This document shows, piece by piece, positions 30,906 to 37,919 of a stretch of 64,000 nt of DNA. The notes under the pieces were generated by a model. That model made no database searches. It saw nothing but the letters and a program-made list of their open reading frames with translations, and was not told the origin of the DNA. How positions within the stretch are numbered: position 1 is the first letter of the stretch; the number at the start of each line of letters is the position of its first letter. The position numbers were made by a program, and so were the translations under genes. The stretch lies in IMG/VR virus record IMGVR_UViG_3300032288_004702, positions 62,001-126,000 of that record, one strand, 5' to 3'. This DNA is from a virus.

Positions 30906-30980
30906 TGGAGCCCTCGGTCAGGATTGAACTGACGACCTACCGCTTACAAGGCGGTTGCTCTACCACTGAGCTACAAGGGC
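30906..30980 (-). tRNA. tRNA-Thr (anticodon TGT)
   Basis: Complete cloverleaf on the minus strand: acceptor GCCCTTG/CGAGGGC (one G-U), D-arm GCTC/GAGC, anticodon stem ACCGC/GCGGT with loop CTTGTAA (anticodon TGT, reads ACA), T-arm GTCAG/CTGAC with loop TTCAATC, and an encoded CCA end. 75 nt. ACA codons are frequent in the AT-richer left-hand genes and probably rarer in a GC-rich host, so it may correct codon supply; that is inference. Confidence 0.95.
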
Positions 30981-31165
30981 AAGTGTCAGGCAGAAGCCAA
31001 AGGTTCGAACAATGCACCCACCTGACAGGGGAATGGTAGCGCAGGAATAATCAAATCATCAACCGAATAAAGACGCAAAAAGGGCTGGAAAGTTACCGCC
31101 CGCGTCGGATTTTCAAATTTTTTAAAATTTTGTAATTGCTAATTACCGATTGTCAAGAGTTGCGG
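30981..31165. other. Intergenic region with small inverted repeats
   Basis: Contains TGTCAGG...CCTGACA (near 30984-31027) and an AT-rich palindrome near 31113-31131. No gene seen. Confidence 0.3.
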
Positions 31166-31510
31166 CTACTGAATTCTCAGATTGCAAGTCTCACAAAATT
31201 GCATGTCATTTAATTGGGTAATTTTTTTGTCGCACTCTTTTTTGCCGCACGGCTGCAGGATGTGCTCTCCCCGGATGTAGGCCAGCACGGTCTCTTCTAC
31301 TGTGGGGATAGAGAACTGTGCGGAGCCGGCGTTGGGTATCCCCTTGTCAGCCCGGATGAATTCCCAGACGGCGTACAAGATGACGTCATTTACTGCTAAA
31401 CCCTTTTTGCGGGCATAGTCGATTATCTCGTTTTTCTGTTTGCCCTTCATGCGGACATTCAAGACGACGTACTTATCTACAAAGCGCGTCTTTTCTGCGC
31501 GCCGGCCCAT
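31166..31510 (-). CDS. Ribbon-helix-helix protein with C-terminal zinc-ribbon-like tail
   Basis: 114 aa. N-terminal ~60 residues: a beta strand (YVVLNVRMKGKQKNEI) then two helices (IIDYARKKGLAVNDVILYAVWEFI), the Arc/CopG arrangement. C-terminal four cysteines (QPCGKKEC, FCETC) suggest a zinc knuckle. Coupled to the preceding 54-aa RHH gene by a TGATG overlap, so the two may form heterodimers. RHH proteins bind short repeated operators, making them candidates for reading this genome's dispersed repeats. Confidence 0.7.
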   Translation of the reverse strand: MGRRAEKTRFVDKYVVLNVRMKGKQKNEIIDYARKKGLAVNDVILYAVWEFIRADKGIPNAGSAQFSIPTVEETVLAYIRGEHILQPCGKKECDKKITQLNDMQFCETCNLRIQ

Positions 31511-31674
31511 CAGCTGTCGCGTTCGACTAGGGCTTTGATGTAGTCAGTGAGGGTGAGGTCTACTGCCTCCGCCTGGGCAATGAGTTTTTCTTTGAACTCT
31601 TTACTTACTCGGAGAGTGAGGGTGACTACCGGTTTTGTTGGTTGTGTAACAGGGCGGCCGGGATTGCGCTTCAT
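31510..31674 (-). CDS. 54-aa ribbon-helix-helix (CopG-like) protein
   Basis: Translation gives MKRNPGRPVTQ..., then PVVTLTLRVSKEFKEKL (strand plus helix 1) and QAEAVDLTLTDYIKALVERD (turn plus helix 2), a textbook RHH fold. Shorter than typical ORF cut-offs. Its TGA overlaps the ATG of the 114-aa RHH gene downstream. Confidence 0.7.
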   Translation of the reverse strand: MKRNPGRPVTQPTKPVVTLTLRVSKEFKEKLIAQAEAVDLTLTDYIKALVERDS

Positions 31675-31846
31675 GCCCCGAATTTACTGCAATACGAATA
31701 GCCTCATTGCAACAACGATGCAAAACACGCATACTAGCCTAAAGAACAAATCAAAAGGGGAGTACATTATTTTCCAAATCAAAGTTGTGGAACAAATGAG
31801 AGCAAGTATTTTGAGAAACAACATTTGGGCAACTCCAATTGGGTAA

Positions 31847-32341
31847 TTATTTTTGGGCAATCTTTTTTGACGGGGGGTCTGGTACAGCGTACTTATCTCC
31901 CTCGAGCTGGGAGACAATCTTTTCGTACATCGAGCAGAATGCTGCCCTGTCTGCATTGGTGTGGAGGTTATAGGCAGACTGGCCCATTGCCTGAACGGTT
32001 TTAGAGAGTGCCTCTGATACCTCTATGGACGGAGGCATACCAGAGTTGACCTCCTGGGATAGGGTAATCCATTTACCCCAAGCAATAAGGGGGTCATCGA
32101 ATGGGGGTATTTTTGTGGTGTTATCAATTGTGGCTTTTCTGAGCTCACCTGGTCGGGGCATAAAGTCTCGAGTTACTGCCATATTGCGGAAAGAGCGCTT
32201 GACATCTGCGAGCTCGAGGTCGTGCAGGAGCTCGTACCATGCATTGAGGAGAGCCTGAACCTCTTCGTCCTTTGTGGGCATCTCTAGGCGGTAGGTGGCA
32301 TAGGCCTGGTCTACTAGCTCTACCAGCTCTGACTTGTTCAT
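31847..32341 (-). CDS. Helicase loader-like replication protein
   Basis: 164 aa. The N-terminal ~80 residues (ELVDQAYATYRLEMPT...LLNAWYELLHDLELADVKRSFRNMAVTRDFMPRPGELRKA split over helices) match the 'loader and inhibitor of G40P' type helicase loaders in which the last helix has PRPGELR. The start overlaps (ATGA) the replication gene upstream. Probably loads a DnaB-type helicase, encoded outside the window or by the host. Confidence 0.6.
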   Translation of the reverse strand: MNKSELVELVDQAYATYRLEMPTKDEEVQALLNAWYELLHDLELADVKRSFRNMAVTRDFMPRPGELRKATIDNTTKIPPFDDPLIAWGKWITLSQEVNSGMPPSIEVSEALSKTVQAMGQSAYNLHTNADRAAFCSMYEKIVSQLEGDKYAVPDPPSKKIAQK

Positions 32342-32712
32342 TCGTTTGCCCAGTTAGATTTAGCTGATTTATTGCCGGCGTCGTACAGCTCCTGGAACTT
32401 CTCTACATGAGCTGCATCTCGGAATATGACGGATATGTCATTGTAGGCAGTCTTCTGTTTGTTCTTCCCCATATGGAAGTCTGACAGTGCACAGCCGGCG
32501 ATGGCCTCTTTGCAGCCCTCGACGTTGTATACGGCGATTGCCCATCTGAGGTCTCTCTCGCGCTTGATGTCGAGCTGGGCGCGCTTCTTGCCCATTGTGT
32601 GCTTCCAGTATTCGAAGACTTCCAGCACCAGAGGGAAAGCTACTTTCTTTCCAATCTCTACTTTGTTCTTATTGTGGGCATTTGGCCCACGCCCCTTCTT
32701 TTCAGTACTCAT
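32338..32712 (-). CDS. Replication initiator C-terminal domain-like protein
   Basis: 124 aa. The block VFEYWKHTMGKKRAQLD, RERDLRWAIAVYNVEGC and AIAGCALSDFHMG..AYNDI matches the conserved C-terminal domain of phage replication (O-like) proteins. The start at 32712 is preferred because a promoter (TTGACG, 18 bp, TAGATT) ends 7 nt before its ATG, making it near-leaderless. Paired with the loader gene, so this is a replication operon. Confidence 0.68.
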   Translation of the reverse strand: MSTEKKGRGPNAHNKNKVEIGKKVAFPLVLEVFEYWKHTMGKKRAQLDIKRERDLRWAIAVYNVEGCKEAIAGCALSDFHMGKNKQKTAYNDISVIFRDAAHVEKFQELYDAGNKSAKSNWANE

Positions 32713-32719
32713 CTTGTCC

Positions 32720-32749
32720 AATCTAGTTGAAGTCTTCCGCCACCGTCAA
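32720..32749 (-). promoter_or_regulatory. Promoter of replication operon, overlaps TGACGGTGG box
   Basis: On the minus strand TTGACG (32744-32749), 18-bp spacer, TAGATT (32720-32725), then 7 nt to the ATG at 32712. The -35 is the first part of the dispersed TGACGGTGGTGGAA box. Confidence 0.5.
32735..32748 (-). repeat. TGACGGTGGTGGAA box, copy 1
   Basis: Reads TGACGGTGGCGGAA on the minus strand, upstream of the replication operon. Confidence 0.7.
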
Positions 32750-32928
32750 ACAAATTCGGGAAAATCTGATTTTGGACAGACTTCACCTTAAGTCCCTTTG
32801 TCACTTTGGTAGGAGATTTAACTCTCGTTATTTCCGTGAATGGAATCTATTGCCGCTTGGCCAGTAAAGATACTTTGGAGGGGGGTTCGGGGGGAACCTT
32901 TACAAATGTTTTGCAAAAGGGCAACCCG

Positions 32929-32952
32929 AAAAACACCTCCCCTCGAAGGTGT
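32929..32952 (-). terminator. Rho-independent terminator
   Basis: On the minus strand ACACCT (947-952) and AGGTGT (933-938) form a perfect 6-bp stem with an 8-nt loop, followed by UUUU (32929-32932) then CGGG. Confidence 0.6.
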
Positions 32953-33023
32953 CGAAAAATTCTGTAGGCGTGACGCTGGCCGGCGTCTGGAAATTTCCAA
33001 TTTCGCTCTATCGAGCTAGATGG
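32929..33023 (-). ncRNA. Candidate ~95-nt small RNA
   Basis: A promoter (33030-33058) predicts a start near 33023 and a rho-independent terminator ends at 32929. Between them no ORF is obvious, but there are hairpins: GCTC-GATA-GAGC, GGAAATTTCC, GACGC-CGGCCA-GCGTC, then the terminator stem. Located in a 560-bp gap without genes. Compact promoter-hairpins-terminator arrangement is typical of bacterial sRNAs. Unconfirmed. Confidence 0.42.
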
Positions 33024-33029
33024 TCGATG

Positions 33030-33058
33030 ACGATAGCAGGCTCTTCCACCACCGTCAA
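33030..33058 (-). promoter_or_regulatory. Promoter upstream of candidate sRNA
   Basis: Minus strand TTGACG (33053-33058), 17-bp spacer, TATCGT (33030-33035). The -35 coincides with a TGACGGTGGTGGAA box. Confidence 0.5.
33044..33057 (-). repeat. TGACGGTGGTGGAA box, copy 2
   Basis: Exact copy on the minus strand, overlapping the sRNA promoter. Confidence 0.8.
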
Positions 33059-33274
33059 CCACTACCCGGGGATTTTTTATTTTTCTCCACGGCCGCCGGG
33101 CCGGCGCGGAAAAATCTGACAAAACTTGCAAGCACGACTAATTACATCGTGGTAAGTTAGCGGGGCTTCTTACGGGTTCCCCCTTTCGCCCGGAAAGAAG
33201 TAGCCCCCGGGTTGAGTTCGTTGATGGGTTGGTAGGTGGCCGTCTTCGACTCCCCGGGGGCACCTTCGCTTTAT

Positions 33275-33691
33275 CTACTCTCCACCCCAGTAGTCTTTGT
33301 TCTTTTTCTTGCTGCTGTGCCGCGGGAGGAATTTTGATGATGCTGCTTCCTGCTGCAGCTGCGCCTGCCGCTGAGCTGCACGTGGGTCTGAGAGTTTGGC
33401 AAGAATTTCCTTGGTCTCGCCATCGAGGCCGCCACCGACAGTCTTCGAGTAATTCGACGGGTGCTCCATCCGGTTGCGTGCTTTTTCTTTTATTTCCTCT
33501 TCGAGAAGAAATTGCTGCAGCTCTAGCTCGAGCAGGGTTTGTGCGTTTTTTTCGATATTCCGCGGATTCGTCAGTGTCCGGTATTTAAATCTATCCAGGT
33601 ACCTGCCGGCGACGCCGGCCATGGCAGCAATAAAAACGATAATTGTTGCAACTGCTGCCGCGGTGAGAATCATTGAGATAAATGTGTTCAT
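33275..33691 (-). CDS. Membrane-anchored coiled-coil protein
   Basis: 138 aa. Transmembrane helix ~5-28 (SMILTAAAVATIIVFIAAMAGVAG), then a long charged coiled coil (EKNAQTLLELELQQFLLEEEI) and a Gln/Lys-rich tail. First ATG after AAAGGAAAA. ATGA overlap with the 42-aa gene upstream, so part of a four-gene overlapping unit. Function unknown. Confidence 0.62.
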   Translation of the reverse strand: MNTFISMILTAAAVATIIVFIAAMAGVAGRYLDRFKYRTLTNPRNIEKNAQTLLELELQQFLLEEEIKEKARNRMEHPSNYSKTVGGGLDGETKEILAKLSDPRAAQRQAQLQQEAASSKFLPRHSSKKKNKDYWGGE

Positions 33692-33816
33692 GATTGTTTT
33701 TTCCTTTGTTCAAATTTATTGATTATTTCTTCCAGACGGCCGTCGTTTACTCGAGGGACCAGCCAGAAAAAGAACCAGAAGACCATGGCCATGTATGAGA
33801 AAAATGCAATTTTCAT
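33688..33816 (-). CDS. 42-aa single-pass membrane protein
   Basis: Starts MKIAFFSYMAMVFWFFFWLVP, an aromatic-rich transmembrane helix, then RVNDGRLEEIINKFEQRKKQS. The ATG lies inside the end of the upstream gene (ATGA) and its TGA overlaps the next ATG, which strongly supports a real, coupled mini-gene. Confidence 0.6.
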   Translation of the reverse strand: MKIAFFSYMAMVFWFFFWLVPRVNDGRLEEIINKFEQRKKQS

Positions 33817-33962
33817 TCGCCGACCTCGTCGAGGTATGAGTCCCTAAGACCATCGCAATAATCCTGATATTGCGCTTTTATCTCGGCCTCACGTAGAAGA
33901 TGGTCATCCCGACGGCTTTCCTCAAAAGCCAGGAATTCTGCATTGATGTTTTCAGGGCCCAT
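33813..33962 (-). CDS. 49-aa charged hypothetical protein
   Basis: Translation MGPENINAEFLAFEESRRDD... ending DSYLDEVGE, mostly helical and acidic. ATGA overlap with the downstream membrane mini-gene; starts 2 nt after the upstream gene's stop. Confidence 0.55.
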   Translation of the reverse strand: MGPENINAEFLAFEESRRDDHLLREAEIKAQYQDYCDGLRDSYLDEVGE

Positions 33963-33964
33963 GG

Positions 33965-34237
33965 TTACCTGCCGGCGGCCAGAAGTTCTTCGTGTTTTTC
34001 CACAGTTTCTAGATACGTGTCGACTACACGTATGAAAGTCGCAGAGAAAACCATCCGTGTAGCCATCGACATATCGTCGATTTTTTCGAATATTCCCCCC
34101 ATGACAAGAAGCTTCTGTCTAACCGCATCCAGATTTTCTGCACGCTCTTCAGGAGCATAGGGATTACCAGTTATCTCGTCATAGAGAATTGCATCTTGCA
34201 ACTTTTCGGCGAGGAGCTCTGAGTTAAAGTTTTCCAT
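33965..34237 (-). CDS. Hypothetical helical protein
   Basis: 90 aa with AILYDEITGNPYAPEERAEN in the N-terminal half and a long helix around VVDTYLETVEKHEELL. The ATG follows a CTAGATAA variant directly. Unrecognised. Confidence 0.55.
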   Translation of the reverse strand: MENFNSELLAEKLQDAILYDEITGNPYAPEERAENLDAVRQKLLVMGGIFEKIDDMSMATRMVFSATFIRVVDTYLETVEKHEELLAAGR

Positions 34238-34265
34238 TTATCTAGTACCTGTCTTTTGAAGTTAT

Positions 34266-34529
34266 CTACTGGCCGCGCCGGCCGCGAAAACTTTTCCTTT
34301 TTTTGATTTTGTAGCCGGCGAGCTCGAGCTCTTCGATTACATGTGCTGGGATTCCCGCCCAAACGACGACACCTTTATGTACCAGTGCACGTGCGATTGC
34401 TGCCTGCTTTCCTGGGAGTTCATCAATTCGTTGATGGAGCGCTGCCGGCGTGACGGGGTGTCTTGGAATCGGAGAGCTATTAAAAACTTCCCAGGGGTCA
34501 ATGTCTTCGCGGTCTTCCACCACCGTCAA
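34266..34529 (-). CDS. Hypothetical protein beginning with a translated MTVVE box
   Basis: 87 aa from a TTG start after GGAAAGGGA. The first five codons (MTVVE) are the dispersed TGACGGTGGTGGAA box, so here the box is coding. Helical, with a basic tail (KIKKRKSFRGRRGQ). Its stop codon is part of a TAGATAA repeat (CAG-TAG). No family recognised. Confidence 0.5.
   Translation of the reverse strand: MTVVEDREDIDPWEVFNSSPIPRHPVTPAALHQRIDELPGKQAAIARALVHKGVVVWAGIPAHVIEELELAGYKIKKRKSFRGRRGQ
34515..34528 (-). repeat. TGACGGTGGTGGAA box, copy 3
   Basis: Exact copy overlapping the putative TTG start codon of the 34266-34529 gene. Confidence 0.8.
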
Positions 34530-34538
34530 TCCCTTTCC

Positions 34539-35228
34539 TTAGATGTCTTTGGTTAAATCTAACAGAAACCAGCCACGTTCCCACATCATGCCGATAGCCG
34601 AGTATCCGATGATGTCGGTGTATGTATCTGTTAGAGATTCATTGGCCGCCTTGCCGCTGCGCGCCAGATGCAGATTCTTCAATCTTGCGATTTTGTCATG
34701 TGTCCGGACAACCAGGCCTCGACGTCCAAAACGTGCAATATTGTGATGTCCGTAATCTGACTGCTTTCGAATCAGGGTTTCTGTGATGTCTTCCCGAATC
34801 ATCCAACTATCGAAGACGCCGGCTGCGGATGCTGAATTATTTGAAATTTCTGGATGGCCGCCAGGGCCGCGGGACGGAAATAAATTCCCGTTTTTCATCC
34901 CAACAGCTGCAGCTATAGAACCGAGAATTCTCCATTCTTCAACCCAGTACATCTCGTCCGCCTGAAACCAGTCCATGGTCTGGACCATTCCCTCAAAATG
35001 GTTATCTACCATCGAGAGTCCCTCGAGTACAGAATTTAAAAAATCGTCGATTTCTGCCGCCGGGCCGCTCGAGCTGATAATTCTCTTTTTTCCGTTTTCT
35101 TCAAAGTTCCGGAGGTGCACCAGGGGTGCATCCGCTCTATTGAAAATCTCAGAAACGCAGATTGCTGCAGCTTCTTGCCAGCTCCTTGGGTGCTCTGGTT
35201 CGAGCTCTTCCACCACCGTCAACATCAT
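34539..35228 (-). CDS. Nucleotide-modification-associated domain protein (DUF1599-like)
   Basis: 229 aa. The C-terminal ~75 residues (RKQSDYGHHNIARFG, GLVVRTHDKIARLKNL, NESLTDTYTDIIGYSAIGMM) match the domain found in phages with modified nucleotides and in MazG-like proteins. The N-terminal half is unrecognised. The box-derived TVVE occurs at residues 4-7. TAGATAA lies directly before the ATG. Suggests a link to nucleotide pools or DNA modification; inference. Confidence 0.72.
   Translation of the reverse strand: MMLTVVEELEPEHPRSWQEAAAICVSEIFNRADAPLVHLRNFEENGKKRIISSSGPAAEIDDFLNSVLEGLSMVDNHFEGMVQTMDWFQADEMYWVEEWRILGSIAAAVGMKNGNLFPSRGPGGHPEISNNSASAAGVFDSWMIREDITETLIRKQSDYGHHNIARFGRRGLVVRTHDKIARLKNLHLARSGKAANESLTDTYTDIIGYSAIGMMWERGWFLLDLTKDI
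35208..35221 (-). repeat. TGACGGTGGTGGAA box, copy 4
   Basis: Exact copy just inside the start of the DUF1599-like gene (codes TVVE). Confidence 0.8.
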
Positions 35229-35251
35229 TTATCTACCTTCGGACTTATCTA

Positions 35252-35713
35252 CTACTCCCCCGCCAGCAGGTCATCCCAGCTAGCAGGAGGGTTCGCCTTC
35301 ATTTCCACTCTAACCATTTCGGCCAGCTCTTCCAACTGCCCAACCCAGAAAGCGTCGGAAACTCCAGGGAGCCCCGTCTTTTTTTCCATTGAATCGACGC
35401 TGTCGAGGCGCTCTGCAATGAAATCACGGGAAAAGGCAGCGATGATTGATTTGTCCCCAGCTCCACGCATGAGTACTGGACCGCTTTGTCCATCCAAGGC
35501 CTCGGACGGAACATGTATCCCCGTCACAACATATTTGTTGTCATCTGTGAAAATGAAAATAATGTTGTTGTTCTCTTCGTCAACCAGGGAAAGCTGGCTA
35601 GCCACTTCGGCCGCCACGTCTTTCGAAATATCTGATTTTTCAAGCATCGCAATGAGCTCTTCTTTGTTGAATTTCTCTGAATTCCCCACTGGGTCCCAGT
35701 AGCTGTCTCTCAT
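35252..35713 (-). CDS. Hypothetical protein
   Basis: 153 aa. Start at 35713 follows AAAAGGAAAA and overlaps the upstream stop (ATGA). Contains SLVDEENNNIIFIFTDDNKYVVTGIHV split by turns and a helical C-terminus. Its last residues AGE-stop are encoded by GGGGGAGTAGTAGATAAGT, i.e. a cassette arm of the type found between genes further right. Confidence 0.6.
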   Translation of the reverse strand: MRDSYWDPVGNSEKFNKEELIAMLEKSDISKDVAAEVASQLSLVDEENNNIIFIFTDDNKYVVTGIHVPSEALDGQSGPVLMRGAGDKSIIAAFSRDFIAERLDSVDSMEKKTGLPGVSDAFWVGQLEELAEMVRVEMKANPPASWDDLLAGE

Positions 35714-35880
35714 ATTTTTTCCTTTTTTATTTCGTCGATGGCCGACGTCGTTTCGACGAAGCCAGGGATATGTGCTGGTAAACCACATAAATCGCAAATT
35801 GCGTTTGTCGAGCTCTGGGTTGAGTTTTTGATTTTCTCAAAAAGAACAGAGCCGCACTCGAGGCATTCGTGTGCTGGCAT
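35710..35880 (-). CDS. 56-aa zinc-finger protein
   Basis: Translation begins MPAHECLECGSVLFEKIK and continues with ICDLCGLPAHIPG: two CxxC(G) knuckles 30 residues apart, a zinc ribbon. TGATG overlap with the upstream gene and ATGA overlap with the downstream one. Too short for many gene callers. Confidence 0.65.
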   Translation of the reverse strand: MPAHECLECGSVLFEKIKNSTQSSTNAICDLCGLPAHIPGFVETTSAIDEIKKEKI

Positions 35881-36113
35881 CAGGCTGGAGTCGCCGATGT
35901 CTCGAAAACCATGTAACCCTCAATGGCTGTGTGTCCCCAGTCGAGTGGGTCGCACTGAACAATGCCAGTAACCCACGCTCTTTTAGGCATGGGCGCTAGT
36001 GGGTCTTCGCCGATTTCTTTTCGGACTTTTTCTATTGCGTCACCAAGTGCACGCTGCGGTGATTCTGACTCAACATCAACACCGACCATTACCTGAACTC
36101 TGTAAGTAGGCAT
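35880..36113 (-). CDS. Hypothetical protein
   Basis: 77 aa; start MPTYRVQVMVGVDVESES at 36113 with a strong SD (GAGGAGGGG). The pattern 'ES..RALGDAIEKVRKEIG' suggests a small ferredoxin-like alpha/beta fold. Overlaps neighbours by 1-3 nt. Confidence 0.6.
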   Translation of the reverse strand: MPTYRVQVMVGVDVESESPQRALGDAIEKVRKEIGEDPLAPMPKRAWVTGIVQCDPLDWGHTAIEGYMVFETSATPA

Positions 36114-36292
36114 TACCCCTCCTCGTATTCGCATTTTTGACCATCGCAGCTGCCGTACTGTCTGCAAAAAACTGAATAATTCAGGCAGTTCGGGTCACGT
36201 GAATCTTCCGCCTCAGGCTGGCTGCGCTCAGCTTTACGGCGTCCACGGGATTTACCTAGTTTGTAGACGACTAGGTGACTGACAAGTCCCAT
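36113..36292 (-). CDS. 59-aa cysteine-rich basic protein
   Basis: Translation begins MGLVSHLVVYKLGKSRGRRK and ends with four cysteines (NCLNYSVFCRQYGSCDGQKC). TAATG overlap with the downstream start. The ATG follows a GTAGATAAGTA repeat whose TAA is the upstream gene's stop. Confidence 0.58.
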   Translation of the reverse strand: MGLVSHLVVYKLGKSRGRRKAERSQPEAEDSRDPNCLNYSVFCRQYGSCDGQKCEYEEG

Positions 36293-36516
36293 TACTTATC
36301 TACTGCCTCTTCACTGACAGCCAGCGAGATGCTTTCCCACAGGTCGTTTTCGGGGTGTTCGTCAAACGCTTGACAAATCTTCTCCCATGCTTCTTGGGTC
36401 AGTTCCACTTCGTCATCCGCTGAGTAGTCAAAGTCGCTCTTCGTGTAGACGACTGCGCAGATTTCCTCTGCGGGATTCAGTTTCTGTAAAGCTTTGATGA
36501 GTGTTTGGACTTGCAT
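36292..36516 (-). CDS. Hypothetical acidic protein, leaderless
   Basis: 74 aa. The final residues VDK-stop are the translated AGTAGATAAGTAA repeat. The ATG at 36516 is exactly 6 nt after the -10 of a near-consensus promoter, so the mRNA should begin at or next to the ATG. First gene of the overlapping run 36516 to 35252. Family not recognised. Confidence 0.62.
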   Translation of the reverse strand: MQVQTLIKALQKLNPAEEICAVVYTKSDFDYSADDEVELTQEAWEKICQAFDEHPENDLWESISLAVSEEAVDK

Positions 36517-36522
36517 GACGAC

Positions 36523-36551
36523 ACTCTATCCACCACCGTCGGTTTTGTCAA
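36523..36551 (-). promoter_or_regulatory. Strong sigma70-type promoter, leaderless
   Basis: Minus strand TTGACA (36546-36551), 17-bp spacer, TAGAGT (36523-36528), GTCGTC, ATG. The spacer contains a GACGGTGGTGGA box. Confidence 0.75.
36529..36540 (-). repeat. TGACGGTGGTGGAA box, copy 5 (partial)
   Basis: GACGGTGGTGGA within the spacer of the 36516 promoter. Confidence 0.7.
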
Positions 36552-36631
36552 CCTCTTTTTAAATCTGTCCAGTAAATAAAAAATGAGATTCTGCAAGCGG
36601 GCGAACATGTGTTCGTACTAATGTCTCATTC

Positions 36632-37006
36632 ATGGACAACAGCACAAAATTCAATATGTATGTGGAAGCCCTCGAGCTGTACATTTCAAAAAATGGAAAT
36701 TCTAAAATTCCAGCATCACATGTTGAAATCGTAAATGAAAAAACAATTTCTCTTGGCGCATGGGCCGGATACATCCGTCAGAGATTTCGCAAAAATCAAC
36801 TTCCCGCAGCACGTGTAGCCAGACTTGAACAAATCAACGGCTGGCAGTGGGGGCCATTTCAGCCAGGGCCGGCGACGGATTCTGCAAGAAATGAATCAAT
36901 TCGCGAGCTTCGCATTCAGGGCAAGTCTCTTCGGGAAATCGCAGATGAGTTTGATTTGTCGCGGCAGCGCGTACATCAAATCATCAAAAAGATGAAAATT
37001 TCGTAG
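36632..37006 (+). CDS. Helicase-associated (HA) domain plus sigma-region-4-like HTH protein
   Basis: 124 aa. Residues ~8-75 resemble an HA domain (YISKNGNSKIPASHVE...LGAWAGYIRQ, then ARVARLEQINGWQW), a putative DNA-binding helical module. Residues ~87-124 are a sigma70 region-4-type HTH (SIRELRIQGKSLREIADEF, then DLSRQRVHQIIKKMK). Plus-strand gene in a minus-strand block, with its own regulation. A phage transcription factor is the simplest reading. Confidence 0.75.
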   Translation: MDNSTKFNMYVEALELYISKNGNSKIPASHVEIVNEKTISLGAWAGYIRQRFRKNQLPAARVARLEQINGWQWGPFQPGPATDSARNESIRELRIQGKSLREIADEFDLSRQRVHQIIKKMKIS

Positions 37007-37018
37007 GGCCGTCCGGTC

Positions 37019-37032
37019 TTCCACCACCGTCA
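37019..37032 (-). repeat. TGACGGTGGTGGAA box, copy 6
   Basis: Exact copy on the minus strand between two plus-strand genes, so here it cannot be a simple upstream element of its neighbours. Confidence 0.8.
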
Positions 37033-37056
37033 TTAAGTTTCCGCGAGGGGGAAAAC

Positions 37057-37368
37057 ATGGTTTCTCAAAATTGGAAAAATACGAACAAAACTTCTGGGTC
37101 GTTTCCTCGGGCTTTCCGAGATTCGCCGATTTCGGGCGGGGCTCCCACCCCAAAGAAGGGTGGTCGTGACAGCCGGCGAGAGGGGAACGCATTTCTTGGA
37201 TTTCTGTTGCTCGTCGGGATACACACCGTTCTGCTGTGGCTTGCCGTGCGTGTCGCAGAATCGGCAGGAATCGTGACATGGAATGTCGGCTGGTGGGATT
37301 CACTGAAACTCGCCACGCTGTATGTCGTGTGGAAGGCTGTCGCTCTCATGGCTTGGAATCGCCACTGA
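37057..37368 (+). CDS. Membrane protein
   Basis: 103 aa. Two hydrophobic segments (FLGFLLLVGIHTVLLWLAV and SLKLATLYVVWKAVALMAW) follow a polar N-terminus. A CGGGGCTCC half-element typical of the intergenic cassettes lies inside the N-terminal coding region (~37139), so the first ~35 codons may derive from repeat DNA. GAGGGGGAAAAC precedes the ATG. Confidence 0.6.
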   Translation: MVSQNWKNTNKTSGSFPRAFRDSPISGGAPTPKKGGRDSRREGNAFLGFLLLVGIHTVLLWLAVRVAESAGIVTWNVGWWDSLKLATLYVVWKAVALMAWNRH

Positions 37369-37632
37369 CGCACCGAGAGAGACTTATCTACTCCTAGTAC
37401 CACTGGCGATACATGCATGCATGACGCATGCACCGAGCATGCCGTGAGCATGCCTGCCAGCACGAACAGGAGCAGAGTAGATAAGTGGGTCACGAGCGGT
37501 ACTCTGCCCACGGGTCACGCCCTGCGCTCAACTCTGCCTGCTCCCATTCCAGCAACGCATACGCCCATGAATCGCACTGTGCGCATGGACACTTGCTCTC
37601 ATGTCCTTCGGGCTGTTCGGGTCGTGGTGTCC
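37369..37632. other. Intergenic region with inverted TAGATAA copies
   Basis: Repeat copies at 37384 (minus orientation) and 37478 (plus). Repetitive GCATGC/CATGCATG words at 37411-37450. No gene seen. Confidence 0.4.
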
Positions 37633-37836
37633 TCACGATTCGCTCACTTTCTGAAACATGTCTGCGAGAATCGGCAGAACGCTCATTCCTTCGTTGTATG
37701 TGAGGGCAGTCCAGTCACGCTCTGCTTGCTCTCTGCTGTATTCGCCTTTCGCCAACTCTCGCTTCATGCCTTCGTAGTAGTGGCAGAGATTCGTGAGAGC
37801 GTCGTACAACTCGTCCAGCAGTTCCTCTTCGTCCAT
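37633..37836 (-). CDS. Small acidic hypothetical protein
   Basis: 67 aa from MDEEELLDELYDALTNLC at 37836; a TTG 36 nt upstream is possible. GGGGACGAC upstream is the SD. Helical. Not recognised. Confidence 0.55.
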   Translation of the reverse strand: MDEEELLDELYDALTNLCHYYEGMKRELAKGEYSREQAERDWTALTYNEGMSVLPILADMFQKVSES

Positions 37837-37919
37837 TGTGTCGTCCCCATGCGTGTCTAGTAGTGATTCCAAGTTATCTACTTCCCCCCTTTCCCACTAC
37901 CCCTTGCGGAGAATCAAAG

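Noticed and set aside
30984-31027. Second tRNA next to tRNA-Thr (GGTTCGAAC and TGTCAGG...CCTGACA)
   Set aside because: Only ~44 nt between the outer arms and no anticodon stem can be drawn.
32847-33131. 94-codon minus ORF in the gap after the membrane coiled-coil gene
   Set aside because: Basic, low-complexity translation, no SD, and it overlaps the proposed promoter, hairpins and terminator.
36896-37303. Minus ORF opposite the HA/HTH gene starting in a TGACGG box
   Set aside because: It is antisense to a gene with clear domains and its translation has no recognisable structure.
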